NCBI GenBank assembly: GCA_020639075.1
Contig: JACKHI010000001.1
Coordinates: 3,472,001-3,536,000, forward strand
Direction: 5' to 3'
DNA: 64,000 nt
Origin: Phycisphaerales bacterium
Lineage (GTDB): Bacteria > Planctomycetota > Phycisphaerae > UBA1845 > UTPLA1
Position 1 is the first letter of the stretch. Each line of letters begins with the position of its first letter. The notes beneath the pieces are model-generated. The model was not told the origin of the DNA, ran no database searches, and saw only the letters and a program-made list of their open reading frames with translations. Shown here piece by piece: positions 18,234 to 28,025 of this stretch. The translations under genes and the position numbers were made by a program.

Positions 18234-19481
18234 ATGACTGCGACCACGACTGCCAACCAAGTGCTCGACTCGGCGACCACCGAAAAGTCGCACTCCACAT
18301 CCGCGCGCGAACTTGTCAACGTGCTTCTGCTGACCAGCAGCCTCGAACGCGGCGGCGCAGAGCGACAGGTCGTCGAACTGGCGAAGTCGCTTGATCCGAC
18401 TGTCTTCCGCGTTCATGTCTGCTCCCTCTCGAATGACAACCCGCTGGCGGATCAGCTGGGCCCCGTTCGCGAACGTTTCGAAGTCATTGAAAAACGCAGC
18501 AAGTACGACGTCGCGCTGATCCGCCGCGTCAGCCGGTACATGAAAACGCACCGAATTGACGTCGTGCATTCGTTCATGTTCGATGCGGAAATCGTCGGTC
18601 GCCTCGCAGGGCGAATCGCCGGCGTGCCGGCGGTCATCTGTTCCAATCGATGTCCGCACTGGCAACGCAGTCGATTCAAGCTGTTTGTCGCACGTATCAC
18701 GGCCGGATGCTTCGACAGAATGATCGCGAATTCGCACGCCGGCATGCTCTTCGAACGCGACCAACAGCGCGTGCCGACGCACAAGCTCTGCGTCATTCCG
18801 AACGGTGTGGATACGAATCGGTTCAAACCCCGCAATGCGGATGCACTCCGCGATTCGCTCGGCGTTTCTCGCGAGGCAGTCGTCGTCGGCATGATCGCCC
18901 ACTTTCGCGGCAACAAGGATCACGACACGTGGCTCCGCGCCGCGGCAGAAGTGCTGAAGACGCATCCGCACACGATCTTCGTCAGCGCCGGCGCGCCGGA
19001 CGGCGACACGAACGACCACTGTTTCGGACGTGCCACGCGACTCTGTCGCGACTTGGGGATCGAGGACGTCGTCAGGTTTCTCGGACCCCGCGACGATGTG
19101 GCCGAGCTGTATTCGATGTTCGATATGAAAGTGCTCAGTTCGCGCTTCGAGGGGACGCCGAATGTCGTCCTGGAGGCCATGGCGGCGGGTGTGCCGACGA
19201 TCGTGACGGACGTCAGCGACAACGCACGGATCGTTGAAGACGGACGGACCGGCTTCGTCGTGCCGATGGGCGACGCGAAGCAGATGGCGCAACGCATGAG
19301 TGAACTCGTCGGCAACGCAACGCTGCGCCGTCAGATGGGCGAGGCAGCGCGCGCGCGAGCGATGGACGAATACTCCGTTGAAGCGCTCGGGCGCCGAACG
19401 GCTGACGTGTATCTCGACGTATTAAGGTCGAAAGGTGCTGTGGACTTCACAGCAACAGTCCGTACGGGGGAAGCCGAGTGA
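18234..19481 (+). CDS. Family 4 glycosyltransferase
   Basis: A 415-residue GT-B enzyme. The start at 18234 (MTATTTANQ) is chosen because codons farther upstream run through the hairpin pair. The N-terminal half has LLLTSSLERGGAERQVVELA, typical of GT4 acceptor domains. The C-terminal half has the donor-site E-x7-E motif (FEGTPNVVLEAMAAG) and VIPNGVDTNRF. It transfers a sugar from a nucleotide donor to a lipid-linked intermediate. It begins the tightly packed operon that runs to the flippase gene; its stop overlaps the next start by 4 bp (GTGA). Confidence 0.9.
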   Translation: MTATTTANQVLDSATTEKSHSTSARELVNVLLLTSSLERGGAERQVVELAKSLDPTVFRVHVCSLSNDNPLADQLGPVRERFEVIEKRSKYDVALIRRVSRYMKTHRIDVVHSFMFDAEIVGRLAGRIAGVPAVICSNRCPHWQRSRFKLFVARITAGCFDRMIANSHAGMLFERDQQRVPTHKLCVIPNGVDTNRFKPRNADALRDSLGVSREAVVVGMIAHFRGNKDHDTWLRAAAEVLKTHPHTIFVSAGAPDGDTNDHCFGRATRLCRDLGIEDVVRFLGPRDDVAELYSMFDMKVLSSRFEGTPNVVLEAMAAGVPTIVTDVSDNARIVEDGRTGFVVPMGDAKQMAQRMSELVGNATLRRQMGEAARARAMDEYSVEALGRRTADVYLDVLRSKGAVDFTATVRTGEAE

Positions 19482-20845
19482 CGACGAGCATGGCGAGCAA
19501 GGTACGGGCGGGCGTCGTACTGCCCGCGGCATACGCGCTCGTACGCGATGCGCGATTCGCGATGCTGGACATGGTGCTGGAGCGCGATCGCTGGTCGCTC
19601 GACGAAATCCGTGCACACCAGGCCGAACGCCTGACGTCCCTCTTCCGCGTGTGCCGCGAGCACAATCCGTATTGGTCGGCGAAGTTCACCGAATTCGGCG
19701 TCAACCCCAACGGCAGCGACCCGTTCACGGAACTCGCCAAGCTGCCGCTTCTTACGAAAGACGAGATCCGCGCCAACTGGAAGCGAATGCGCTCGACGCA
19801 TCTGTCGAAGTCGGACGTCGTCCACGAAACGTCGAGCGGTTCGACAGGCATGCAGATCAACTTCTACCAGAGCCGCATCTATCGGCAGATGCATGCGGCG
19901 ATGGAATACCGATCAAGGGCGTGGATGGGCGTTCGCCCTGGCGAGCCCTACATCTCCATCCAGGCGCATGGCGCTCACATGACGCGCAAGACGCGGATCT
20001 TCCGCGGCGCGCGGGCCTGGCTGGAGAACGGTTACATCCTCGACGCGTTCCATCTCGACCCGGCAAAGATGCGTGAACAGCTGATACAGGCGCGCAAGCT
20101 GAAACCCGTACACGTGCACGGCTATTCGACAAGCTGCATGACCGTCGCTGAATTCGCACGCGACGCCGGCCTGACCGACTGGCCGAGCGTTCGCGCCGTC
20201 AGCACCACGAGCGAACAGCAGACGCCGCAACATCGCAAGATTCTGGGCGAAGTCTTCGGCGCCCAGGTCTATGACCGCTACGGCAGCCGTGAAGTGCTCT
20301 CGATCTCGATGCAATGCCCCGAAGGCGGCCATCATATCTACTCCGATGTGAACTTCGTTGAATTCGCGCCGGTCAGCGAAGTCGGCGGCGACTTGAATGC
20401 GATTGTCGTGACACCGCTCGACAACGAGGCGATGCCGCTGTTTCGCTATCGAGGCGGCGACGAGGCGGCGCCGATCGAGGGCCCGTGCAAATGCGGTCGC
20501 GTGCTGCCATTGATGACGGGATGTCGCGGACGCGTCTGCAACAATTTCATCACGCCCGACGGTCGCATCGTGAATGGAACGTACTTCCTGTATTACTTCT
20601 ATTACCAGGAGGGGTTCAAGAGCTACCAGTTCCATCAGACGACGCCGGAACACATCGACCTGTATGTCGTGCCCGACGGAAAACTGTCGCAGGAACGACA
20701 CGACTACCTGAAGGCGTCGTGCAGGAAAATCAGCGACGACTACCAGAGTCAGTTCAACGTCGATCTGCACATCGTCGACAGTATTCCGAAACGCCCAGGC
20801 GGAAAGCACCTGTACACGATCTCGGATGTGCTGCGGCATATCTAA
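19478..20845 (+). CDS. PaaK/CapK-like adenylate-forming enzyme 1
   Basis: A 455-residue protein of the phenylacetate-CoA ligase-like branch of the ANL superfamily. It starts with GTG, overlapping the preceding stop. Seen are HETSSGSTGMQINFY (the nucleotide-binding P-loop equivalent), VYDRYGSREV, MPLFRYRGGDEA and a GPCKCGRVLP turn with cysteines like those that bind zinc in PaaK. The family activates carboxylates as adenylates. CapK-like members recur in capsule loci, where the product is unknown; adding an acyl or amino-acid decoration is one possibility. A second copy lies at 23624-25060. Confidence 0.8.
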   Translation: MTTSMASKVRAGVVLPAAYALVRDARFAMLDMVLERDRWSLDEIRAHQAERLTSLFRVCREHNPYWSAKFTEFGVNPNGSDPFTELAKLPLLTKDEIRANWKRMRSTHLSKSDVVHETSSGSTGMQINFYQSRIYRQMHAAMEYRSRAWMGVRPGEPYISIQAHGAHMTRKTRIFRGARAWLENGYILDAFHLDPAKMREQLIQARKLKPVHVHGYSTSCMTVAEFARDAGLTDWPSVRAVSTTSEQQTPQHRKILGEVFGAQVYDRYGSREVLSISMQCPEGGHHIYSDVNFVEFAPVSEVGGDLNAIVVTPLDNEAMPLFRYRGGDEAAPIEGPCKCGRVLPLMTGCRGRVCNNFITPDGRIVNGTYFLYYFYYQEGFKSYQFHQTTPEHIDLYVVPDGKLSQERHDYLKASCRKISDDYQSQFNVDLHIVDSIPKRPGGKHLYTISDVLRHI

Positions 20846-20860
20846 CCTCCGACCCATTGA

Positions 20861-22285
20861 ATGAGGGAGAAGATTGCAGCGGCCACACGAGCCAACGCGG
20901 AAGCCGATTCAGGCAGGATGCCGAAACGAACCATGCATGCAGCATTGCGAACCATTGAATCCCTCGCCGCACGCCTCGCCGTCTTGCTGATCCTCTCGGC
21001 AACCGCGGCAGTCGCAGCGATCGCGCGCCTGGTTCGCCCCCTTCCGCCCCACGCGAACGCCATCGACGCGCCGCCAACGCCACTTCGCATCATGCTGGTC
21101 GGCACGTTTTACAACGACGCATGGTTCGACGCCCACGTCGAGCCGCTGCTCGCTTGCGACGCCGTCGAGCACGTGACAGTCGTGACGGACAACGCACTGC
21201 GTTCCCGCAACGGCGTCGAGTATGCGATTCCGCCGCGATGGCTCCGGCGCGTCGTCGGCCGCACGATTGCTCGAGCACTCTGGGTATTCAGCGCTTCGCG
21301 CACCAATCGATGCGACCTGCTCGTTGGCTATCACATCATGCCGAACGCGCTGATCTGCCTTGTCGTCAGCCGAATGTTGGGCCGTCGCTGCGCCTACCAG
21401 ATGACGGGCGGCCCCGTGCAGTTGATCGGCGGCGGTGTCGGCAGCGAGAACACGCTGCTTCGCCGGCAACGCAAGGCGGGGCGTACTCGCGAGCGACTGA
21501 TGCAGCATCTCGCACGGCAATTCGATCTCGTCATCGTTCGGGGCGGCAAGGGACTCGATTACATGCGTACGCTCGGCATGGAGTCGAAAACAACGATCAT
21601 CCCGGCAGGAGTCGACACAAAGCGATTCGCTCGACGGTCCGGCGACGCCGCGGACTTCGAACTGATCACCGTCGGACGACTCGCCGAAGTCAAGCGATAT
21701 GACCGGCTGCTGCGAATCGTGGCGGCAATTGCCAGGAATCGACCCGACGTCGGCTGCGCTTTCGTCGGCGACGGACCGCAGCGCGCGGCCCTCGAGACGC
21801 TGGCACATGACCTGGGAATCGCGCGAAACGTACGGTTCCTCGGCCGACGAGATGATGTCGCAACGCTCCTTCAACGCGCAAAGCTGTTCATTCTGACATC
21901 GGAAACAGAGGGGCAATCGATCGCGATGATGGAAGCGATGGCCGCGGGACTGCCCGTTGCCGCGCCCGATGTCGGTGAATTGACCGACCTGCTTCGGGCC
22001 GATGAGACGGGAATTGTGATCGATCCAGCCCTTCCCGAATCGGCCGCCGACCAGATCGACGCCCTACTGAACGACAAGGACAGGATGAGGCGCATGGCTG
22101 CCGCGGGGCGGGCCGCCGTCATCGAATTCGCGGAAACGCAGGCCGTCGCCTGTAAATGGCAGGCAGCGCTGACGAAACTCACGTCGTCGCCGCGATTCGC
22201 ATTGAAGACCACGTCCGATGCGTCGCGCATCACGACCGACGGAGAAAAGCTGATCGCGGGCTCCGCGCGAGGGGGCAAGATCTGA
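20861..22285 (+). CDS. Family 4 glycosyltransferase
   Basis: A 474-residue GT-B protein. A hydrophobic segment at about 40-60 (LAVLLILSATAAVAAIARLV) may anchor it in the inner membrane. The GT4 C-terminal domain shows PAGVDTKRF, LITVGRLAEVKRYDRLL, FVGDGPQRAALE, FLGRRDDV and the E-x7-E motif in SETEGQSIAMMEAMAAG. It probably adds one sugar of the repeat unit. A later ATG at 20918 is an alternative start that keeps the membrane segment. Confidence 0.87.
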   Translation: MREKIAAATRANAEADSGRMPKRTMHAALRTIESLAARLAVLLILSATAAVAAIARLVRPLPPHANAIDAPPTPLRIMLVGTFYNDAWFDAHVEPLLACDAVEHVTVVTDNALRSRNGVEYAIPPRWLRRVVGRTIARALWVFSASRTNRCDLLVGYHIMPNALICLVVSRMLGRRCAYQMTGGPVQLIGGGVGSENTLLRRQRKAGRTRERLMQHLARQFDLVIVRGGKGLDYMRTLGMESKTTIIPAGVDTKRFARRSGDAADFELITVGRLAEVKRYDRLLRIVAAIARNRPDVGCAFVGDGPQRAALETLAHDLGIARNVRFLGRRDDVATLLQRAKLFILTSETEGQSIAMMEAMAAGLPVAAPDVGELTDLLRADETGIVIDPALPESAADQIDALLNDKDRMRRMAAAGRAAVIEFAETQAVACKWQAALTKLTSSPRFALKTTSDASRITTDGEKLIAGSARGGKI

Positions 22286-22286
22286 G

Positions 22287-23627
22287 ATGATGTCCCATCG
22301 CACCGCACCAACCCGCAACGCCCTGCTGTTGGTCTTCCTGGCCGCGCTGATCGTGCGAGCCGGATTCTGTTTCCTGACGATCTCCGTCCTGAAGCTGAAC
22401 ATCGGACCCAACAGACCGGACTTCTTCACGTCCACTGACGGATATATCGATCTCGCTGTAAACATGGTCGACCACGGCGTGTACGCGTTTGCACCTGATG
22501 GACCGCCGACCGCGTATCGCGCGCCGCTCTATCCCGCCGTGCTGGCCGTCGCCTACGCAACACTCGGCAATACGGCATGGGCGATCCTGCTGGTCAACTG
22601 CGTTGCTTCGGCCGCTGCATGCGTCGTCGTGTTTACAATCGCACGCCGGCTTTACCCGAATCACGTATCGATCTGGTGGGCGACACCGATCGTCATGTTC
22701 CCGCTTTCCATCTACTACTGCGCGAGCAGTTTTTCGGACACGTTCCTGACGCTGACCATCGCGATGTACGTCTGGGCGCTCGTCGCGTTGATGCAGTCGC
22801 CGAATGCAAGAACCGGCGTCGGCGCAGGCGTCGCGTTCGCCGCCACGGCGCTGACGAAAGCGGTCGTATTGCCCATCCCGCTGCTTGTTTGCGCCTACGC
22901 AGGCATCCGTCAACGCAGATCGTTGAAACACTCGATAGTGGCGTTGATCGTCGGCTTCAGTCTTGTCGGTGTGTGGACGTATCGCAACTACAGGTCAACA
23001 GGCGCGTTTGTGCCTGTCACAGGCGGCGCCGGATTCAACCTCCTGCTCGGCAACTTCATGATCGACAAAGGCGGCGACTGCGATGCGAGCCTCAAATTCG
23101 CCCGGACGGCGGCCGTAGAACACCTGCGAAACGTCGAGGGCGTCACGATCGATCTGAGCCAACTGGACACTGACGGCCATCTCGACGTGCCGCGCTCCAT
23201 CGACGCGGAATACGGCCGAGCCGCGGTTGCAATGTACCGCAGCCATCCGACGCTCCTGGCGCGCAAGCTTGCAATCAACTGCGCGCGCTTCTGGTATTTC
23301 TCGTCGAGCCCGCTTAAGTCCCTGGCGAACGGCGTCGTCAATCTCGCGATACTGGCATCGGCGATCATCGGCTGGCGCCGGATGCGAAGGACCGATCGGT
23401 CGGCCGCCGAGGTACTGGCGCTGTTCGTCGTCTCGTTCATGCTCCTGTATGCCGGCGTGATCGTGCATTCGTCGCGATTCAGCCTGCCGATCGTGATGGC
23501 GATCCTGCCGCTGGCGACGGCGCCGATCGCAGCGGCGTGGAATGCGTATGTCGGACAACGATCCGCCGAGAGCGCCGCGGCATCGCCGGCCGCACCGAAG
23601 ACGGCGCTGACGGGGGCGAAATCATGA
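22287..23627 (+). CDS. GT39/ArnT-like integral membrane glycosyltransferase
   Basis: A 446-residue polytopic membrane protein with about nine hydrophobic segments. The first loop, GYIDLAVNMVDHGVY followed by TAYRAPLYPAVLA, is typical of PMT/ArnT-type glycosyltransferases that use polyprenyl-phosphate sugar donors on the outer face of the membrane. It starts one base after the preceding stop and overlaps the next gene by ATGA. It may add a side sugar to the polymer after flipping. Confidence 0.8.
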   Translation: MMSHRTAPTRNALLLVFLAALIVRAGFCFLTISVLKLNIGPNRPDFFTSTDGYIDLAVNMVDHGVYAFAPDGPPTAYRAPLYPAVLAVAYATLGNTAWAILLVNCVASAAACVVVFTIARRLYPNHVSIWWATPIVMFPLSIYYCASSFSDTFLTLTIAMYVWALVALMQSPNARTGVGAGVAFAATALTKAVVLPIPLLVCAYAGIRQRRSLKHSIVALIVGFSLVGVWTYRNYRSTGAFVPVTGGAGFNLLLGNFMIDKGGDCDASLKFARTAAVEHLRNVEGVTIDLSQLDTDGHLDVPRSIDAEYGRAAVAMYRSHPTLLARKLAINCARFWYFSSSPLKSLANGVVNLAILASAIIGWRRMRRTDRSAAEVLALFVVSFMLLYAGVIVHSSRFSLPIVMAILPLATAPIAAAWNAYVGQRSAESAAASPAAPKTALTGAKS

Positions 23628-25060
23628 GCGCCCTGTCACGAAAGAACCTCTGGGAAAGGACGCCGCCGCGTGTGAAGCATGCGCTGGGTGCGGCGCTGGG
23701 CGTTGCACCGCCGACGTTCTGGCTGGGCCGCGCATTTCGCGAGCAACTTGCGTTTGCAAACTCCGCGCAGCACTGGTCGGCCGATGAGAGTTCCGCGTGG
23801 CAGCTCGAACGCATCCGCAGAATCGTTCGAATCGCCATGGATCGATCTCCGTACTACAAGAACCTCTACACGAATGCGGGCGTCAACTACGACGATCTCA
23901 CGTCTCTCGACGACGTGCGCCGCTTGCCGACGATCGACAAATCCACGATTCGCAATCACTGCGATGCGATGCTGACCGTTTCCAAATCCGCGCCAGGCAT
24001 AGATTACGTCACGACGGGGGGATCCGGCGGTGAACCCATGGGCTTTTACATCGGCGCCGAACGATCGGCGATCGAATACGCCTACCTCGTCGCGAGCTGG
24101 CAGCGTGCGGGCTTCGGCGCGAACTCTGTTCAGGCCGTCTTCCGCGGACAGATCGTCGCCCCCGATCGCAACGGTCTTCGCCATAGTTACGACGCCGTCC
24201 TGCGGCGCCACTATTACAGCAACTTTCATATGACCGACGAGAACATGGGGCGCTATCTCGAACATCTCGCAACGATTGGCGATTGCTACCTGCATGTTTA
24301 CCCGTCGTCGATGTCGACGCTGACGCGGTATCTCGATCGCGCCGAACGCCGACTGCCGGCCAACGTTCGCGGGATTCTGGCCGGATCGGAAATCGTCTAT
24401 GACGCGGATCGCGCGGCGACGGAACGAGTGACGCAACTGCGCTACTTCTCCTGGTACGGCCACTCCGAAAAACTTGTGCTTGCCGCCGAATGCGAGCAAT
24501 CTTCGGATTATCACGTCTGGCCGACCTATGGCTACTGCGAACTGATCGCCGACGACGGCAGCCCGATCACGCGGATCGGTGATCGCGGCGAAATCGTCGG
24601 CACGGGCTTCATCAATCGCGCGATGCCGTTCATTCGTTATCGCACGGGCGATTACGCGACGCTTGCAGGCATGCAATGCAGCGCCTGCGGTCGAAAGCAC
24701 ATGCTGCTGAAAGACATACAGGGCCATCGCACACAGGAGATGCTCGTCTGTGCGGACGGCTCGGAAATCAGCTGGACGGCCGTGAACATGCACGATCGAA
24801 CCTTCGACGGCATACGGCGTTTTCAATTCCGGCAGATGCAGCCCGGCAAGGCGACGCTGCGGCTCGTTCCGGGCGACGGATTCGATCATTCCCGGACCGA
24901 AACGATCCGCCGGAGCCTGGACCGAAAACTCGATCAAAGGATCGTGTTCGACGTCGAGCTTTGCGACGAAATAGAACTGACGCATCGTGGAAAGACCACG
25001 TTCGTCGACCAGCGAATACCGGACGCTCGACGTGAAGAGACAGAGGCGCGCGCGACATGA
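23624..25060 (+). CDS. PaaK/CapK-like adenylate-forming enzyme 2
   Basis: A 478-residue protein with the same family layout as the one at 19478-20845 but distinct sequence. It shows RIAMDRSPYYKNLY, YVTTGGSGGEPMGFYIG (nucleotide loop), GYCELI, NRAMPFIRYRTGDYA and a Zn-type MQCSACGRKHM turn. It starts by ATGA overlap with the membrane glycosyltransferase. Two such enzymes in one locus suggest two activated acyl groups or two steps of one decoration (inference). No acyl carrier protein is visible nearby. Confidence 0.8.
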   Translation: MSALSRKNLWERTPPRVKHALGAALGVAPPTFWLGRAFREQLAFANSAQHWSADESSAWQLERIRRIVRIAMDRSPYYKNLYTNAGVNYDDLTSLDDVRRLPTIDKSTIRNHCDAMLTVSKSAPGIDYVTTGGSGGEPMGFYIGAERSAIEYAYLVASWQRAGFGANSVQAVFRGQIVAPDRNGLRHSYDAVLRRHYYSNFHMTDENMGRYLEHLATIGDCYLHVYPSSMSTLTRYLDRAERRLPANVRGILAGSEIVYDADRAATERVTQLRYFSWYGHSEKLVLAAECEQSSDYHVWPTYGYCELIADDGSPITRIGDRGEIVGTGFINRAMPFIRYRTGDYATLAGMQCSACGRKHMLLKDIQGHRTQEMLVCADGSEISWTAVNMHDRTFDGIRRFQFRQMQPGKATLRLVPGDGFDHSRTETIRRSLDRKLDQRIVFDVELCDEIELTHRGKTTFVDQRIPDARREETEARAT

Positions 25061-27249
25061 AGCAGGTGGTCCAAAACTATCGCGACGGATCCCTCTCGCT
25101 GGAGGATGTGCCGGCGCCGCTGTGCCGCGCAGGCGGCGTCCTCGTGCGCACCTGCTGGTCGCTCGTGAGCACGGGCACCGAGCGCATGAAGGTGCAGCAG
25201 GCGCGAATGAGCCTGATTGAAAAGGCGCGAGCCCGCCCGGACAAGGTCCGACAGGTCATCGAAAGCGTCAAACAGGTGGGCATCGCCGAATCCATGAACA
25301 AGGTGCGTGAACGCCTCGAAGCCCTGACGCCGCTGGGCTACAGCATGGCGGGTCGCGTCGAGGCCGTCGGCGCCGGGATCGACGACATCCACGTCGGCGA
25401 CCTCGTCGCGTGCGCCGGCGAGGGCATTGCCTGTCACGCGGAATTCGTCTTCGTGCCGCGGAATCTCGTCGCGCGCATCCCGGACAAGACCGACGCGAAG
25501 GACGCCGCCTTCACGACCGTCGGCGCGATCGCATTGCACGGCGTGCGCCAGGCGGACGTGAAACTCGGAGATACAGTCCTCGTCATCGGCCTGGGTCTCG
25601 TCGGCCTGCTGGGAGTGCAGATTCTCAAAGCAGCGGGTTGCCGCGTCATCGGCGTCGACATCGCGGAGGATAAGCTCGCCCTCGCACGGCAGTGCGGCGC
25701 GGAGGCCGCATTGCATCGCAACGACGCGGCGCTGAAGGACACGATTCAACAGCTGACAAACGGCGCAGGCATCGACGCGGCCTACATCGCAGCGAGCACC
25801 AAATCGAACGATCCGCTTTCGCTCGCCGGCGACGTCGTCCGTGATCGCGGTACAGTCGCCATCGTCGGCATGGTCCCGGTCGAGGCAGACTGGCGAGTCT
25901 ATTACGACAAGGAACTCCGCGTCGTCATGTCACGTTCCTACGGCCCCGGCCGTTACGACGCGAACTACGAACGCCGCGGCATCGATTACCCGATCGGTTA
26001 CGTCCGATGGACGGAAAACCGCAACATGGAGGAGTTCCTGCGGCTCGTCTCCGCCGGCGCCGTGCGTCCGTCCCTGCTGATGCCGACGACATATCCGTTT
26101 GAGGATGCACCAGAAGCCTATCGCAAACTGCACGAAGGCGGCGGCGATGCGAGCGTCGCGATCCTCTTCGAGTATCCGACGAACGCCAAACCGACCACGC
26201 GAGTTGAATTTGCAAAACCGACGGCGCGCGCAACGACGGGCGCCGGCGAGATCGGCATCGGTCTGATCGGCGCCGGCAATTTCGCCACGGCGACACTGAT
26301 CCCCGCTCTGAAGAAGGCGAACGGCGCAGCGCTGCGCGGCATCTGTTCGGCGGGGGGACTCACGGCGCGCAGCGCCGGTGGCCGCCATGGGTTCGACTAC
26401 TGCACGAGCGACATCAACGACATCCTGAACGACGACAGTATTCACGCTGTCGTAATTGCGACGCGCCACGATACGCACGCTAGATTCGCGGCCCAGGCGC
26501 TTCGCGCAGGCAAGCACGTCTTCGTCGAAAAGCCGCTTGCCCTCAAGCCCGTCGAGCTGCACGACGTGATCGATGCGCACACGACGGCGCATCGCGTGCT
26601 GATGCCGGGGTATAACCGGCGATTCAGCCCGCTCGCGATCGCCGTTCGCGACGAATTCGCCGGCGCGTCGAGTCCGATCGAGATCGTCTGCCGCGTCAGC
26701 GCCGGCGAGATAAAGGCCGACTCGTGGTACCAGGACGCGGACGAAGGAGGCTGGCGCATCGTCAGCGAGGGTTGCCACTGGGTTGATCTCATCCAGTTCA
26801 TCGCCGGCAGTACGATCGAGCGCGCCTATGCCGAAATGGTCGGCGGACTGGCCGGCAAATCCAATGACAACTGTGTCGCGACGCTGCGACTGCGCGACGG
26901 TTCCATCGGCACGCTCATCTACGTCGCAAACGGCGACACGACAGTCGGCAAGGAGCGGATCGAGGTTTTCGGACAGAATCGCACGGCCGTTATCGACAAC
27001 TGGCGGACCGCGGCAATCACCTGCAAGGGCAAGACGCGAAAGCTCAGTGCCGGCGCAAGCGGCAAAGGCCACGCCGCCGAGATGCAGGCCTTCATCGACG
27101 CCGCGCGAAGCGGCAACGATGCGTGTCTACCCTTCGGCGACGCCATCGCCTGCACGGCGGCGACATTCGCAATCGCGACGTCGCTCCTAACGGAAGCCCC
27201 GGTCCGATGCGACGACGTACTGCATTCACTGGAAACAGACGACGGATGA
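25057..27249 (+). CDS. Bi-domain oxidoreductase (MDR + Gfo/Idh/MocA)
   Basis: A 730-residue fusion. Residues 1-355 are a zinc-alcohol-dehydrogenase-like MDR domain with the Rossmann motif VLVIGLGLVGLLGVQI. Residues about 395-650 are a Gfo/Idh/MocA-type domain (IGIGLIGAGNFATATLIPAL, HVFVEKPLALKPVEL, GCHWVDLIQFI) containing the Lys-Pro EKPLA motif. This architecture is recurrent in polysaccharide loci, often beside heparinase-like lyases, and presumably alters a sugar nucleotide in two redox steps. The substrate is unknown. It overlaps the upstream gene by ATGA. Confidence 0.88.
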   Translation: MKQVVQNYRDGSLSLEDVPAPLCRAGGVLVRTCWSLVSTGTERMKVQQARMSLIEKARARPDKVRQVIESVKQVGIAESMNKVRERLEALTPLGYSMAGRVEAVGAGIDDIHVGDLVACAGEGIACHAEFVFVPRNLVARIPDKTDAKDAAFTTVGAIALHGVRQADVKLGDTVLVIGLGLVGLLGVQILKAAGCRVIGVDIAEDKLALARQCGAEAALHRNDAALKDTIQQLTNGAGIDAAYIAASTKSNDPLSLAGDVVRDRGTVAIVGMVPVEADWRVYYDKELRVVMSRSYGPGRYDANYERRGIDYPIGYVRWTENRNMEEFLRLVSAGAVRPSLLMPTTYPFEDAPEAYRKLHEGGGDASVAILFEYPTNAKPTTRVEFAKPTARATTGAGEIGIGLIGAGNFATATLIPALKKANGAALRGICSAGGLTARSAGGRHGFDYCTSDINDILNDDSIHAVVIATRHDTHARFAAQALRAGKHVFVEKPLALKPVELHDVIDAHTTAHRVLMPGYNRRFSPLAIAVRDEFAGASSPIEIVCRVSAGEIKADSWYQDADEGGWRIVSEGCHWVDLIQFIAGSTIERAYAEMVGGLAGKSNDNCVATLRLRDGSIGTLIYVANGDTTVGKERIEVFGQNRTAVIDNWRTAAITCKGKTRKLSAGASGKGHAAEMQAFIDAARSGNDACLPFGDAIACTAATFAIATSLLTEAPVRCDDVLHSLETDDG

Positions 27250-27284
27250 CCGACAACCGAGTACTGATGACTGACGACTAACCC

Positions 27285-28025
27285 ATGAGCACCACTGCCG
27301 TACAACGCTGCAACACGATCCGCGAGCGCTATTATCCGCGCGCCGAATGGCCCGGCGTTCAGTACGAGTGCGCTGTCACGCGCGGCCACAACGGCGACGG
27401 CATACTTCTCGAACTCGGCTGTGGTCGCGAGGCCAAACGGCTCAAGCGAATGTCGCAGGCCTTCGCCCGAGGCGTCGGCATCGACCTCGAAGTGGCCGGC
27501 AAATACTCGACGGACGATCACGCCCGACTGATTCACGGCGACGGTCATTGCATCTCGCTTCGAGACGGCACTGTCGATGTGATCGCGATGGCGAATGTCG
27601 CCGAGCATCTGGAACGCCCTTCCGACACATTCGGCGAGTGTCTTCGCGTCCTCAAACCGGGCGGTCGCCTTGTCGTCATGACCGTGAACCAGTGGTTTCC
27701 GCCGATCGCCGCCGCCCGGCTCATGCCGCACGGCCTGAGACAGATCGCCAATCGCATCGCGTCCGGCACGGCCCACGAAGACACTTTCCCGGCCTACTAT
27801 CGCGCGAACACGACAAAGTCTCTCGAAGGCGCGGCGCGAGCGGCCGGCTTCACAGTCGATGAACTGCGCTACATGCCGCATCATCCGCACTACCTGATGT
27901 TCTCACCGATCGTCTACCGAGCCGGCATCCTGCTCGAGAGAGTCATCCGCCCCTTCGACGGACTTCAGCACATGATCCTCGGCGTATTCAACAAGCCGAC
28001 TTGTGCGGCGGAGGCGAGACAATGA
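27285..28025 (+). CDS. SAM-dependent methyltransferase 1
   Basis: A 246-residue class I methyltransferase. Motif I is ILLELGCGREAKRL, an acidic VGIDLEV follows, DVIAMANVAEHLERP is a clear motif IV with the EHL signature of small-molecule/lipid methyltransferases, and LKPGGRLVVMTVNQW is the following strand. It is probably a sugar O-methyltransferase for the polymer. It overlaps the next methyltransferase start by ATGA. Confidence 0.85.
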   Translation: MSTTAVQRCNTIRERYYPRAEWPGVQYECAVTRGHNGDGILLELGCGREAKRLKRMSQAFARGVGIDLEVAGKYSTDDHARLIHGDGHCISLRDGTVDVIAMANVAEHLERPSDTFGECLRVLKPGGRLVVMTVNQWFPPIAAARLMPHGLRQIANRIASGTAHEDTFPAYYRANTTKSLEGAARAAGFTVDELRYMPHHPHYLMFSPIVYRAGILLERVIRPFDGLQHMILGVFNKPTCAAEARQ

